A stretch of 64,000 bases of DNA, from the NCBI GenBank assembly GCA_910588245.1, contig CAJUQP010000003.1, positions 90,912 through 154,911 on the forward strand, in the 5' to 3' direction. The notes beneath the pieces are model-generated. The model worked only from the letters and a program-made list of their open reading frames with translations, was not told the DNA's origin and did not search any database. Below are positions 35,973 to 47,026 of the stretch, piece after piece; positions within the stretch are counted from its first letter, which is position 1; each line of letters starts with the position of its first letter. Source of the stretch: an uncultured Muribaculaceae bacterium (GTDB lineage: Bacteria; Bacteroidota; Bacteroidia; Bacteroidales; Muribaculaceae). The position numbers and the translations under genes were made by a program.

Positions 35973-36782
35973 ATGACAAACAACAACCGTATTCTATTCA
36001 TCAGCCAGGAAATCGCTCCCTATATCCCCTCTGGAGAGGCTGCAAAACTCGGACGCGCGCTCCCTCAGGGAATGCAGGAACGAGGCTTCGAAGTCAGAAC
36101 CTTCATGCCCAAATTCGGAACCGTAAACGAACGGCGCAACCAGCTCCACGAAGTGATTCGTCTCAGCGGCATGAACATCATCATCGATGACAACGACCAT
36201 CCTCTAATAATTAAGGTTGCCTCCCTGCAGCCTTCCAGAATTCAGGTATATTTCATCGACAACGACGACTATTTTCAGAAACTCGACGAAGATTGCGATG
36301 TGGCCGGATCAAACCGTGCCGACAACGACGAGCGCGCCCTTTTCTTCGCCCGGGGCACGATGGAGACTGCGAAAAAGCTTAGATGGGATCCGAAAGTAAT
36401 ATTATGCTCCGGATGGATAACCGCATTGACTCCTCTGTTTATCAAGAGGATGTATGGCGACGATCTTTCTTTCAAGAATTCGAAGGTGGTTTATATGGTG
36501 ATGCCCGGACAACTTGAAGCACCTGTCGACGAAAGGATATTCACCAAACTTAAGGCTGATGGATTCGCCACGCGTGATCTCAAGAAATTCGCCGGCCTCC
36601 CGTTTGACGTCAATCTTCTCCACAGGATGGCCATCGATTTCTCACATGCCGTAATCTTCAACGATCCCGATGTATCGCCGGAATTACTGGAATATGTGAA
36701 GGAATCAGGCAAGCCGTATATCACAGCCGACAAACTCGAGGGTGGGATCGATGCTTACGCCGATTTCATCAAATCCCTCTGA
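35973..36782 (+). CDS. Starch/glycogen synthase N-terminal (GT5) domain protein
   Basis: The 269-residue product matches the N-terminal Rossmann half of GT5 glycogen/starch synthases: ILFISQEIAPYIPSGEAAKLGRALP, FEVRTFMPKFG, RIQVYFIDNDDYF and PKVILCSGWITALTPLFI. The KxGGL ADP-glucose loop reads SGEAAKLG and lacks the usual GGL. The second Rossmann domain, which supplies most of the nucleotide-sugar contacts, is absent, so it is unlikely to polymerise glycogen alone. It lies divergent from panC. A similar stand-alone domain is seen in other Bacteroidales; its role is unknown. Confidence 0.82.
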   Translation: MTNNNRILFISQEIAPYIPSGEAAKLGRALPQGMQERGFEVRTFMPKFGTVNERRNQLHEVIRLSGMNIIIDDNDHPLIIKVASLQPSRIQVYFIDNDDYFQKLDEDCDVAGSNRADNDERALFFARGTMETAKKLRWDPKVILCSGWITALTPLFIKRMYGDDLSFKNSKVVYMVMPGQLEAPVDERIFTKLKADGFATRDLKKFAGLPFDVNLLHRMAIDFSHAVIFNDPDVSPELLEYVKESGKPYITADKLEGGIDAYADFIKSL

Positions 36783-36818
36783 TTCTATCTTTTAACCACG
36801 ACATTCCTTTTCCACAAT

Positions 36819-38249
36819 ATGAAATCCATGCGTCTTTTCCTTCCTTTCTCTGCATTTGTGCTTGCTGCCGGCATGATAGCCTGCAACGAAGACATGAGCG
36901 GGATCGGCGGATCAATAACCACTGGCGAGGCCACCATCTACATCGACACGATGACATACGACCTTCAGGCACACGCCATCGATAACAAGAGTTTTGACTC
37001 CCGATCCGGCAGCATGTTGCTCGGCAATCTGGATGTGCCTGAATATGGCAGCCTCAACTGCTCTTTCGTCACAAGAATGATGTGTGCCGCCACACTCCCG
37101 GTCGGAATAGACACTGTCCCATTGGAAAGGATAGACTCATGCAAGCTGATGCTTTTGGTTGATAAAGCCGGTATTGCCGGAGATTCCCTCGCACCGCAAC
37201 AGATGACAATCTACCGACTCAACAAGCAGCTTCCTTCAGACATCAACAATGAATTCAATCCTGAAGGTTACTACGATCCATCAGATATCCTGTCGAGGAA
37301 AAATTATACACTAACACAAAGAGCTTTGTCTGACTCCACCTTTATCGCGGACTATCCAAATGTATATATAGTTCTTGAGACTAAGCTTCCGCAGGAAATG
37401 GCAAAAGACGTGGTCGAGAAATATAGGACAGAGCCCTCGATCTTCGCATGGCCACAAAGCTTCGCACAGTATTTTCCCGGAATGTATGTGGAACCTTCTT
37501 TCGGCAAGGGGTGTGTGGCCAGCATCTACAGAATCCGCTTTGTTATATATTACCATAATCTCATAACCACTACATCTACTGTAGATGGTGAGACTGTGAC
37601 AAAGACTACCAAAAAGACTATTGACATTCCTATATTCACCACCGCTCCTGAGGTTCTCAGCAGTAACAACGTCACCTATAAGGTAAGCGATTATATCCGC
37701 GATCTTATCGAGAATGAGGGAAAAACTGTCATCACCACTCCGGGGGGTTACACCACCCGGTTCACATTCCCGGCCCGTGAGATAATTCAGGATTACCGCG
37801 ACAAAGAGCATAACCTCTCCATCATAAGCAATCTGCTGATGAACATACCCGCAGAGTCGATGACCAACGACTACGGAATCGGGGTCGTCCCCACTCTCCT
37901 TATGATAAAGACATCGGAAGTGGATGAGTTTTTCCGCGAGAACAAACTTGCCGACAACAAGACCTCATTCACCGCCGCCTACGACTCCACCAACAAGCGC
38001 TATCAGTTTAACGCACTGCGTGAGTATCTCCTCTCACTTCTCGCCAAAGACGTGATCACTGACGATGATCTTGATTTCTCCCTCATTCCGGTTTACCTGC
38101 AGACGGAACAAAATTATAACAGCTACTACGGCACCTCGTCATCTACCGTGACCGGAGTCGTGCCCTATACTATCAGGCCTACCATGACCATGCTCGACAT
38201 GGACAAGGCTCAGGTTGTCTTCTCCTTCTCCTCCCAGATAGTGAAATAA
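36819..38249 (+). CDS. DUF4270 family lipoprotein
   Basis: The 476-residue protein has a signal peptide and lipobox (LAAGMIAC, Cys22), then DUF4270 features: DMSGIGGSI, SGSMLLGNLDVPEYGSLNCSFVTRM, and later repeated beta-rich stretches ending in VVFSFSSQIV. DUF4270 proteins are Bacteroidota outer-membrane or surface lipoproteins of unknown role. It begins 36 bases after the GT5-like gene, and the same pairing suggests one unit. A terminator overlaps its stop codon. Confidence 0.85.
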   Translation: MKSMRLFLPFSAFVLAAGMIACNEDMSGIGGSITTGEATIYIDTMTYDLQAHAIDNKSFDSRSGSMLLGNLDVPEYGSLNCSFVTRMMCAATLPVGIDTVPLERIDSCKLMLLVDKAGIAGDSLAPQQMTIYRLNKQLPSDINNEFNPEGYYDPSDILSRKNYTLTQRALSDSTFIADYPNVYIVLETKLPQEMAKDVVEKYRTEPSIFAWPQSFAQYFPGMYVEPSFGKGCVASIYRIRFVIYYHNLITTTSTVDGETVTKTTKKTIDIPIFTTAPEVLSSNNVTYKVSDYIRDLIENEGKTVITTPGGYTTRFTFPAREIIQDYRDKEHNLSIISNLLMNIPAESMTNDYGIGVVPTLLMIKTSEVDEFFRENKLADNKTSFTAAYDSTNKRYQFNALREYLLSLLAKDVITDDDLDFSLIPVYLQTEQNYNSYYGTSSSTVTGVVPYTIRPTMTMLDMDKAQVVFSFSSQIVK

Positions 38250-38297
38250 ATGTTTTCCGGTAGACTCAGGCATCGCCGGGGCTACCGGAAAACATTT
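38248..38297 (+). terminator. Terminator overlapping the DUF4270 stop codon
   Basis: A perfect 15-base stem (38248-38262 with 38283-38297) with a 20-base loop, followed by T-rich sequence (TCATCTTTTCC). Confidence 0.82.
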
Positions 38298-38356
38298 TCA
38301 TCTTTTCCCTTCAGCCCAAATACCATTCAGTATAATTTCTGTCAATAATCCAGACA

Positions 38357-39448
38357 ATGGTTCTTCAGACTCTTCTTTTCAGCCTCATATCATTCCTGAC
38401 AGGGGCCGATTCCATTGGCTCCGCTCCAAAGGCGGAGCTCCTTTTTGCCGGCGACGCCATGCAGCATCAGGCACAGCTCGACCGCGCCCTGGAGCTCGGA
38501 GCCGGCAAGGGATACGACTATTCAGGATGCTTCACGCTTATCGCACCTGAAATCACCGCCGCGGATTATGCCGTCTGCAATCTTGAGGTTCCTCTCGGCG
38601 GAGGTCCTGACTACACAGGCTATCCATGTTTCAGCGCGCCCGACTCCTATGCTGTAGCTCTCAAAGACGCGGGATTCGATATGATGCTGACTGCCAACAA
38701 CCATTGTCTCGATCGCCGGGACAAGGCTGCCAGACGCACTCTCACAGCACTTGACAGCCTCAACATAGACCATATCGGCACCTACCACGATGCCGCGCAA
38801 CGAGACTCCCTTATCCCTTTTATAAAGAACATAAACGGATTCAGGATAGGATTCCTCAATTATACATACGGCACCAACGGCATTGAGCCACGCGAGGGAG
38901 CGGAGATCGCGCTTATAGATCGCGAGAAGATGGCTCAGGAGATAAAAAAGACCCGTGAGGCAGGCGCGGAGATCATTGTGGTCGCCGTTCACTGGGGCAT
39001 AGAATACGTTTTGCTCGAGAATGCCGCCCAGCGCAGTCTGGCAGATTTTCTGGTTGACCAGGGAGTTGATCTGATAATCGGAGGGCATCCGCATGTGATA
39101 CAGCCAATGAAAGTTGTCAGAAACGAGAAAGAGGATAAGGATGTGCTCGTGGTATATTCCCTCGGCAATCTCATATCCAACATGAAGACAGCCGACACAC
39201 GCGGAGGAGCTCTCGTAAGGGCCACCGTCGTGCGCGGCAAAGACGGCAAAGCACGTTTCAGTCATGCCGACTATGACACTTTCCTTTCGGCCAAGCCCGC
39301 CGGTGGCAAGACCAACTTCCGGGTGATCCCTTCATGGATGGAAGACTCGATACCTGCCTCCCAAAAGGCTCACTGGCGTATCTTCGACCGGGGTGCACAG
39401 AAGATTTTTGATGCTCATAACGTCCGGGTGCCAAGACGCCACAAATGA
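38357..39448 (+). CDS. CapA-family metallophosphatase-like protein
   Basis: The 363-residue product belongs to the CapA/PGA-synthesis group: LLFAGDAMQHQAQ with the metal-binding GD, ADYAVCNLEVPLGG, MMLTANNHCLDRRD, AEIIVVAVHWGIEY and LIIGGHPHVIQPM. These are the metallophosphatase-fold metal and substrate residues. Family members take part in poly-gamma-glutamate or capsule formation, although many outside Bacillus have unknown substrates. An N-terminal hydrophobic stretch suggests export. It precedes an ABC-F gene by about 40 bases. Confidence 0.9.
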   Translation: MVLQTLLFSLISFLTGADSIGSAPKAELLFAGDAMQHQAQLDRALELGAGKGYDYSGCFTLIAPEITAADYAVCNLEVPLGGGPDYTGYPCFSAPDSYAVALKDAGFDMMLTANNHCLDRRDKAARRTLTALDSLNIDHIGTYHDAAQRDSLIPFIKNINGFRIGFLNYTYGTNGIEPREGAEIALIDREKMAQEIKKTREAGAEIIVVAVHWGIEYVLLENAAQRSLADFLVDQGVDLIIGGHPHVIQPMKVVRNEKEDKDVLVVYSLGNLISNMKTADTRGGALVRATVVRGKDGKARFSHADYDTFLSAKPAGGKTNFRVIPSWMEDSIPASQKAHWRIFDRGAQKIFDAHNVRVPRRHK

Positions 39449-39487
39449 CCACAAGACTCTTTAAACAGCTATAAATCGACACTATAA

Positions 39488-41110
<1,623 letters not shown>

Positions 41111-41153
41111 TTCCTCGCGGCTTTCCGACAATATTCTTTAATCTAAAATCAAC

Positions 41154-41453
41154 ATGGCTATGCTGAAACACATTGTGACTTTCAAATTCAAAGGCACTCC
41201 TGAGATTCGCAAGGAGGTGTCCATGCGCTTCAAAGACGCGCTGCTTGCGCTCCCGGAGCAAATTGATGAGCTGATCTCAATCGAAGTAGGAATCAATGAA
41301 AATCCGGCTGAGACTTGGGATCTCGTGCTCACGGCGACTGCAGCCTCTCTCGAGGATGTGGCGAAATATTCGGCTCACCCGGCACACCTTGAGGCCGTGA
41401 AGATCATCGCTCCATATAAGGAAGACCGCGCCTGCGTCGACTACACAGTCTGA
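41154..41453 (+). CDS. Dabb (stress-responsive A/B barrel) protein
   Basis: The 99-residue protein fits the dimeric alpha-beta barrel family: LKHIVTFKFKG, then PEQIDELISIEVGIN and DLVLTATAASLEDVAKYSAHPAHLEAVKII. The conserved YxxHPxH-type motif is present. The family binds small ligands; its function here is unknown. It is located 43 bases after the ABC-F gene and ended by a terminator. Confidence 0.9.
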   Translation: MAMLKHIVTFKFKGTPEIRKEVSMRFKDALLALPEQIDELISIEVGINENPAETWDLVLTATAASLEDVAKYSAHPAHLEAVKIIAPYKEDRACVDYTV

Positions 41454-41481
41454 CTTAGAGACAACATCCCTGCAGATATTC

Positions 41482-41518
41482 AAAGAGGACCACATATTTT
41501 TTGCGGTCCTCTTTGTTA
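41482..41518 (+). terminator. Terminator after the Dabb gene
   Basis: A perfect 10-base stem AAAGAGGACC / GGTCCTCTTT with a 13-base loop, ending in GTTATA. Confidence 0.78.
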
Positions 41519-41645
41519 TACTTATGCGGTTCTTCTTGTTATATAGAAGACTTAAGGCTCACGCCCTGGCAAACCATTTCCCTGACGGGGATGTATGGCG
41601 CCCAGGCAATAAAGCCAAATTCAATCAAGCCAAACAATTTATACT

Positions 41646-42926
41646 ATGCGACACACATATCTACTTCTTGCGGCTATCCCGGTTCTCACGTTGGTCTCCT
41701 GCCATGACGATGATTCCACACCGCTCGTCCCTATCAAGGAGAAAACTTATACCGGCACTTCTCTTGAGCTGTTCAGCAACGGCCAGCCGATGCCGAGCAA
41801 ATCAGTCACGTTTATCCAGGACGGCGACAAAGCCAGGGTAAGTGTATATTCATTATTCGATCTATCACAGATAGCCGGCATGGGTCTTGAAGGTGAGGTT
41901 CCGGCGCCAGGTGCAGTGCCGGGTGCGCCACGTATCGAATGGAATGTAGGTCTTACACAAGCCGATGGCGCCTGGGCTTTCTCCGGAAAGGGAACCGAAG
42001 GAGTTTGCTCCTATTCCTACCAAGGTTATGCGACATCCGAGAAGATGCGTCTTTATCTCACCGATGTAAGACTTCTTGCAGGTGCGATATCACCTTCCGT
42101 ATGGCAACCGGCCCCTATATCAAAAGAGGCCGACGGGTCTTACAAATCCCTTCCTTTCTATATAGACTGGCAGTATGATCCCATTCCCGGAGTAGATCTC
42201 GACCTGACACCATTTGTCGACGCACTCGCTACTCTTCCAATTATCCCTGTTTATGGGGGCACAGCCTATATGTCGGTAGCCGAGGCTCTTCATGAAGTGG
42301 TGAAGACAGCTGCGTTTCTTGATGACGGCAATATGATATTCACTTATGTTTCATCTGCCGGAGGAGCCTATCAGATAGACCAGACTCTCCCCAACCGATT
42401 CCAGTATGCCGTGGTTTCACCTTCTGAGGTAAGACTTTACCTCGATCCGATGTCGCTTTTCGGGCTCTATCTCGTAAATGCTTCCGGCGGAACTCCGGCA
42501 GACAAGGTAAATCTCAACGACCATGGCCTTTTCCCCGCCGACGGTTCAACGTCAGAAGATGATGCCGGCTCCGCCAGCGCGCTCGCTGCTGTCCGCAGCG
42601 AAATCACCGCGTCGGCTCTCAAATATTTTATGCCGCGCATGGCTGAAGGACTCCCCCTTGCATTTAAAACAGACGGGTCCGCACTTGACCTCTATATCGA
42701 CACCGATATGGCTGTGGATCTCTTCAACAATATCATTATACCCGTACTGGGGAATGACACACATATGGCCGCTATCATGCGATATATTTCCTCTTTGCCA
42801 GAGCTGAAGCCACTGCTTCCGCAGCTTGAGAAAGCGCTGAAGTTGCTTCCTGAGGCCTTCTTGCGCACCAACACACTGCGGCTCGGAGTGGCACTTGTGC
42901 CATTCACTTCAGGAACTCAGAAGTAA
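41646..42926 (+). CDS. Putative lipoprotein, DUF4925-like
   Basis: The 426-residue protein has a signal peptide and lipobox (LTLVSC, Cys19), then a beta-rich repeat (KEKTYTGTSLELFSNGQPM, SVTFIQDGDKARVSVYSLFDL) and a helical C-terminus. The order resembles DUF4925 surface lipoproteins of Bacteroides, but I recognise only the general pattern, so the family name is tentative. Its 3' end overlaps the 3' end of the convergent alpha/beta hydrolase gene by 23 bases, with no room for a terminator between them. Confidence 0.6.
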   Translation: MRHTYLLLAAIPVLTLVSCHDDDSTPLVPIKEKTYTGTSLELFSNGQPMPSKSVTFIQDGDKARVSVYSLFDLSQIAGMGLEGEVPAPGAVPGAPRIEWNVGLTQADGAWAFSGKGTEGVCSYSYQGYATSEKMRLYLTDVRLLAGAISPSVWQPAPISKEADGSYKSLPFYIDWQYDPIPGVDLDLTPFVDALATLPIIPVYGGTAYMSVAEALHEVVKTAAFLDDGNMIFTYVSSAGGAYQIDQTLPNRFQYAVVSPSEVRLYLDPMSLFGLYLVNASGGTPADKVNLNDHGLFPADGSTSEDDAGSASALAAVRSEITASALKYFMPRMAEGLPLAFKTDGSALDLYIDTDMAVDLFNNIIIPVLGNDTHMAAIMRYISSLPELKPLLPQLEKALKLLPEAFLRTNTLRLGVALVPFTSGTQK

Positions 42927-43956
42927 CTGCGACAGCTTTACGAAAAGCCGTCTCCTGCCCGGGCACAGTGATGAATAGATGCACTGTTCCGGGCAATTCT
43001 ATTCTCTGGGCGCCCTTCACCTTTGCGGTGAAGTCCTTTCCCTGGTCGGCGAGGATATCCTTCTCGGCGGCGACAAGCAATATTGGAGGAAGCTTGGACA
43101 GTTTGGCGGCGGAAGCTTCAGACGGGGATACGAGAGGATCCTTGCTGTCACCTCCGCCGAGATATGCCTCGTTGAACGTCTCCATAAGCCGTCGATCAAG
43201 TCCGTAGCCTCGTTTATACCTCTTCCATGAAGCGGAATTGTCGGCATATGCCTTGACAACCGGGTAAAAGAGCACCAATGATTTTGGTTTTACGACACCC
43301 TTCGCGCCCGCTTTCCCGGCTCCTCCATCGAGATACATGGCAGTAGATATCGCCAGATTTCCACCGGAACTGTCGCCCCCGAGACTGACAAGCGATGGCG
43401 CCGAACCCCACTTAACAGCGTTGGCCATGGCAAACTCTGTGGCCGCCACACAATCCATCAACCCCGCAGGATAGGGTTTCTCCGGTGCCAGAGCATAGTC
43501 TACCGCAAGAACCATTACCTTACCTGTGGCCGCCAAGGCGTCGCAGAAACGTGAGCAGCTGTTGATGCTTCCGATAGTCCAGCCCCCACCGTGGAAATAC
43601 ACAAGAAGCGGAAGTTTCTTCCCGGTTGCCTTTTTCGGACGGAAGAGCTTCATGGCGACACCTCGCGCCGCACCTGTGCCTTGGATTGTCTGTGTCGTGA
43701 CATTGTCCGAAACTTTGGCAGGAGTGTTTCTCGACTGACGTAACGCCGCGAGTTCTCCGCCTTGACCACGCATGGCGTGCAATATGGCGTCGGCCTGACG
43801 ATCCTGGCGCCCATCGTTGATCGCATCGATAAAATCATCGGCCTCACGTGCCATCGCAGTCTTTTCTTTCTCCGTTGGCAGAAGGCTCGCCGGTATGCGT
43901 CCCCATCCGGAAACCGCGCAGACCGCGATTATTAAAGCTGACACTATCCTTTTCAT
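42904..43956 (-). CDS. Alpha/beta hydrolase (HSL/GDXG lipase-esterase family)
   Basis: The 350-residue protein has a signal peptide (RIVSALIIAVCAVSGWG), the oxyanion-hole motif FHGGGWTIGS, the nucleophile elbow LGGDSSGGNLA (GDSSGG), and later the Asp and His (AEKDILADQ and LPGTVHLF) of the triad. This is the hormone-sensitive-lipase-like GDXG group, which hydrolyses short acyl esters or amides. It is probably periplasmic, and its substrate is unknown. It is convergent with and overlaps the lipoprotein gene by 23 bases. Confidence 0.93.
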   Translation of the reverse strand: MKRIVSALIIAVCAVSGWGRIPASLLPTEKEKTAMAREADDFIDAINDGRQDRQADAILHAMRGQGGELAALRQSRNTPAKVSDNVTTQTIQGTGAARGVAMKLFRPKKATGKKLPLLVYFHGGGWTIGSINSCSRFCDALAATGKVMVLAVDYALAPEKPYPAGLMDCVAATEFAMANAVKWGSAPSLVSLGGDSSGGNLAISTAMYLDGGAGKAGAKGVVKPKSLVLFYPVVKAYADNSASWKRYKRGYGLDRRLMETFNEAYLGGGDSKDPLVSPSEASAAKLSKLPPILLVAAEKDILADQGKDFTAKVKGAQRIELPGTVHLFITVPGQETAFRKAVAVTSEFLK

Positions 43957-43978
43957 AACTCTCTGATGATAATGAAAC

Positions 43979-45775
43979 TTACTCCCCTATCTCCATGAGT
44001 TCGAGAAGCCTCATCTCTCCCTCGTCTATCTCCCCGATAATCTCCTCCATCCTCTTTCCTGCGGCTGCGATCTCCTCATGGCCAAGAATCCCTGACGACA
44101 TTTTCTCCTCAAGAGTGTGTTTCTCGGCTTCAAGTTCCTCAAGCCTCACAGTAAGCGTCTCCATCTCCTTGCGCTCCTTGAAACTCAATTTCGGTTTCTT
44201 TTCGGTTTTCTGTTTCACCGGCTGAGAAGCCGTGGCTAAATTCTGCGAGGCAGCCTCCAAGGCCCTCTTCTCCTTCATCTCTTCCTGCACGCAATGGCGA
44301 TAGGTGGAATAGTCGCCGGGAAAATCCTTGATAACCCCATTCCCCTTGAATACAAAAAGATGGTCGACAATGCGGTCAAGGAAGAAACGGTCGTGGCTGA
44401 CAACTATCACACATCCCTTGAAATTGACAAGATAATCCTCAAGCACAGTCAGGGTAAGGATGTCGAGATCATTGGTAGGCTCGTCGAGAATCAGGAAATT
44501 TGGATTCTTCATGAGCACCGTGGCGAGATACAGGCGACGCCGTTCTCCGCCGCTCAGCTTGAAGATATACTTCTGCTGGGTCTCTGGAGTGAACAGAAAG
44601 CGGGTGAGGAACTGCGACGCGCTGAGGCGAGTCTTGTCGTCGATCCTTACCTCTTCGGCAATCTCCCTTACTGCGTCGATCACTTTCTTACGCTCGTCGA
44701 ATCCGGTCATTCCCTCCTGGCTGTAATAACCCCATTTCACAGTCTCCCCTATGTCGAATTCACCCTTGTCGGGCGCGATCTCTCCAAGCAGAAGTTTTAT
44801 GAAAGTGGATTTGCCTGCACCATTGTCGCCTACGATACCGACTTTCTCATAACGTGCGAATGTATAACTCCAGTCATCGAGTATGCGGATCTCGCCGAAG
44901 CTCTTGCTGACGCCCTTCGCCTCGAAAATCTTTGAGCCTATGTAGCTCGCCCCGTTGCCGAGATTAAGTTCGCGTTCGCGGAGATTGACATGGCTGCGTG
45001 CCTCCAGTTGATGAAAGTTGTCGATTCTGTATTTAGCTTTCGAGCCTCTTGCCTGAGGCTGTCGCCTCATCCAGTCAAGTTCGGTGCGGAGAAGATTCTT
45101 CACCTTAGCCAGTTCCGATGTCATCGCATCGTAGCGTTCCTGCCGTTTCTCAAGGTAATAGTCGTAGTTGCCATCGTAGGCATACACTGCCTCCCGGTCG
45201 ATCTCTATTATCTTGTTGCAGACCTTGTCGAGGAAATATCTGTCATGGGTCACCATGAGGAGGGTGATTCTCTGGCGGCTCAGATAATTCTCCAGCCATT
45301 CCACCATCTCTATGTCGAGATGATTCGTAGGTTCGTCAAGGATAAGCAGGTCAGGCTCAGTCAGAAGCACCTTGGCAAGGGCGACTCGTTTTGCCTGGCC
45401 GCCCGACATCTCCCCCATTTTCTGGTCCATGTCGGTGATCCGGAACTGATATAGCATTTGCCGGGCACGGTCGGCACACGTATAGTCATCAGCCCGCTGT
45501 GGTGCGGGGGTGGCGTATTCCAGAGCCGTCTGCCCGGGATCAAACGGAGGGAGTTGCGCAAGGTAACCTACCCGCAGATCGTTTCTGAACACCACTTCGC
45601 CACTGTCATAATCCTCAGATCCGGCTATGATGTTGAGAAAAGTAGTTTTCCCGGCACCGTTGGCCGCGATAAGTCCGATCTTATCGCCCTGATATATACC
45701 AAGGGTAACATCAGCAAACAGGACTCTGTCGCCAAACGATTTAGTCAGTCGATCGATCTGCAGATAGCTTACCAT
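43979..45775 (-). CDS. ABC-F family ATPase, Uup-like
   Basis: The 598-residue protein has two intact ABC domains (Walker A GLIAANGAGKTTFL and GIVGDNGAGKSTFI; signatures MSGGQAKRVALAKVLL and LSGGERRRLYLATVLM; Walker B LLILDEPTNHLD and [12 protein letters not shown]). Its C-terminal coiled coil (about 515-598: EKKPKLSFKERKEMETLTVRLEELEAEKHTLEEK) is as in Uup, which binds branched DNA. Unlike the other ABC-F protein in this window, both sites look active. Role: ribosome or recombination-related; which one cannot be told from sequence. It lies 22 bases after the hydrolase start on the same strand. Confidence 0.92.
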   Translation of the reverse strand: MVSYLQIDRLTKSFGDRVLFADVTLGIYQGDKIGLIAANGAGKTTFLNIIAGSEDYDSGEVVFRNDLRVGYLAQLPPFDPGQTALEYATPAPQRADDYTCADRARQMLYQFRITDMDQKMGEMSGGQAKRVALAKVLLTEPDLLILDEPTNHLDIEMVEWLENYLSRQRITLLMVTHDRYFLDKVCNKIIEIDREAVYAYDGNYDYYLEKRQERYDAMTSELAKVKNLLRTELDWMRRQPQARGSKAKYRIDNFHQLEARSHVNLRERELNLGNGASYIGSKIFEAKGVSKSFGEIRILDDWSYTFARYEKVGIVGDNGAGKSTFIKLLLGEIAPDKGEFDIGETVKWGYYSQEGMTGFDERKKVIDAVREIAEEVRIDDKTRLSASQFLTRFLFTPETQQKYIFKLSGGERRRLYLATVLMKNPNFLILDEPTNDLDILTLTVLEDYLVNFKGCVIVVSHDRFFLDRIVDHLFVFKGNGVIKDFPGDYSTYRHCVQEEMKEKRALEAASQNLATASQPVKQKTEKKPKLSFKERKEMETLTVRLEELEAEKHTLEEKMSSGILGHEEIAAAGKRMEEIIGEIDEGEMRLLELMEIGE

Positions 45776-45796
45776 TTTTCAATCGTAAATAGTTGA

Positions 45797-46171
45797 TTAA
45801 ATGAAGGCCACAGCCTCAATCTCCACAAGAGCCTGCTTAGGAAGCTCCTTCACGGCGAAGGCCGCGCGGGCAGGATAGACAGCCTTGAAATACTCGCCAT
45901 ATACCTCGTTCATCGGGCCGAAAAGGCTCATGTCTGCAAGCAGAACCGTAGTCTTCACTACATTATCGAGCGATCCACCGGCTTCCTCAAGTATAGCCTT
46001 GATGTTCTCGATGCTTTGGGCAGTCTGGGCCTTGATGTCGGCAGGCATCTCGCCGGTTGCGGCGTTGATCGGGAGCTGCCCCGAAACATATACAAATGCG
46101 CCGGCCTTCACTGCCTGACTGTAAGGGCCTATTGCCCCGGGTGCCTTCTTTGTTGAAATCTCCTCTTTCAT
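45797..46171 (-). CDS. RidA family enamine/imine deaminase
   Basis: The 124-residue product matches RidA, which hydrolyses reactive enamines such as 2-aminoacrylate. Key parts are [26 protein letters not shown], and the arginine in [25 protein letters not shown]. The Arg and Glu that define active RidA are present. The ATG at 46171 was used; the upstream 35 residues are not family-like. It is an independent gene next to the ABC-F gene. Confidence 0.94.
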   Translation of the reverse strand: MKEEISTKKAPGAIGPYSQAVKAGAFVYVSGQLPINAATGEMPADIKAQTAQSIENIKAILEEAGGSLDNVVKTTVLLADMSLFGPMNEVYGEYFKAVYPARAAFAVKELPKQALVEIEAVAFI

Positions 46172-46281
46172 GTCTTGGATATTTAAAATAACAAATTGGG
46201 GAAACCATACGGTTTCATTCCGTAAAATTACACAATCCCCGCCAACAATCCAAATCAAAATCCAATCACCGCCCACAAAAT

Positions 46282-46437
46282 GCTAAGGGACTGAAAGTAA
46301 AACCGGAGCAACTAACCAAAGACTTGATGAATGCTTTCACAAAGTCTCTGATAAAGCGCTTTACAGGTAAGGGCGCACATACTCTATATGCCCGTTTCAA
46401 GAAGATGATATTAGCTGCTGTTGAAAAGGATACATAA
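46282..46437 (+). pseudogene. Tyrosine-recombinase fragment (SAM-like core-binding domain)
   Basis: About 50 codons are open, up to a TAA at 46435-46437, with GKGAHTLYARFKKMILAAVEKD. This matches the core-binding SAM-like domain of Bacteroidales phage-type integrases (GxGxHTLYxRFKKxxxxAVEK). The catalytic domain is absent and the frame has no start. It lies next to a fragment of a mobile-element type ATP-binding protein and a tRNA-Thr gene, so it is a scrap of a deleted integrated element. Family identity comes from motif recognition. Confidence 0.65.
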
Positions 46438-46495
46438 GAAAGTCTTTCATAAAATCTCGTCTACCGTATAATGCAACGCTTCGTTCTGTGCCCAT

Positions 46496-47026
46496 AGCAG
46501 TGGAAAGCCGTTTCCCATGCCGGACTATGAGATTGACAATGACAAGCCTCAGGTAGCTGTCCGCATTTACGGTACGTCCATCGATGAGCGTTACACCAAC
46601 ATGCTCAAGAATAACAATTCACTTACCCTATGGGACTGCATCTCACTTGACGCTATACAGAAGGGCCATCGTATTGACGGAACGGTTGCGCAGGACATGA
46701 TTCAGCGGGGTCTCATCGAAGGCGAAGCTCCAACTTACCGTATCTCCCTGACAGTAGCCAAGAAAACCAAGCAACTTTCCGGTTATACCCGTGTTGTCGG
46801 TTTAGAACGCGATAAGATAAAGCACATGGTGCTCCAATATATTCAGAACGCCGGGTCTGACGAAGCCAAACGAAGCGACATTATGGAATATCTCGCTGGC
46901 ACTCTCCCCAGCCGCAACACTCCCGAACAGAACGGTCAAATGGTCGGTAATATTCTCAAGGAGTTGGCATCTGAAGGCAAAATCCAATCGGTTAAACAAC
47001 GCTGGTATGATATGAAAATCGAGTAG
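46496..47026 (+). pseudogene. C-terminal part of an AlbA/Schlafen-type ATP-binding protein
   Basis: The frame 46517-47026 encodes 169 residues beginning PDYEIDNDKPQVAVRIYG and continuing SIDERYTNMLKNNNSLTLWDCISLDAIQKG, then a winged-helix-like end (VLQYIQNAGSDEAKRSDIMEYL). This matches the C-terminal half of AlbA_2/Schlafen-like ATP-binding proteins, which are frequent on mobile elements. The N-terminal AlbA and ATP-binding domains are missing, and upstream sequence hits a stop (46469-46471), so it is 5' truncated. It may still be translated from the ATG at 46517. Confidence 0.65.

Noticed and set aside
46282-46437. A working integrase gene
   Set aside because: Only the core-binding domain scrap is present; no start codon and no catalytic domain.
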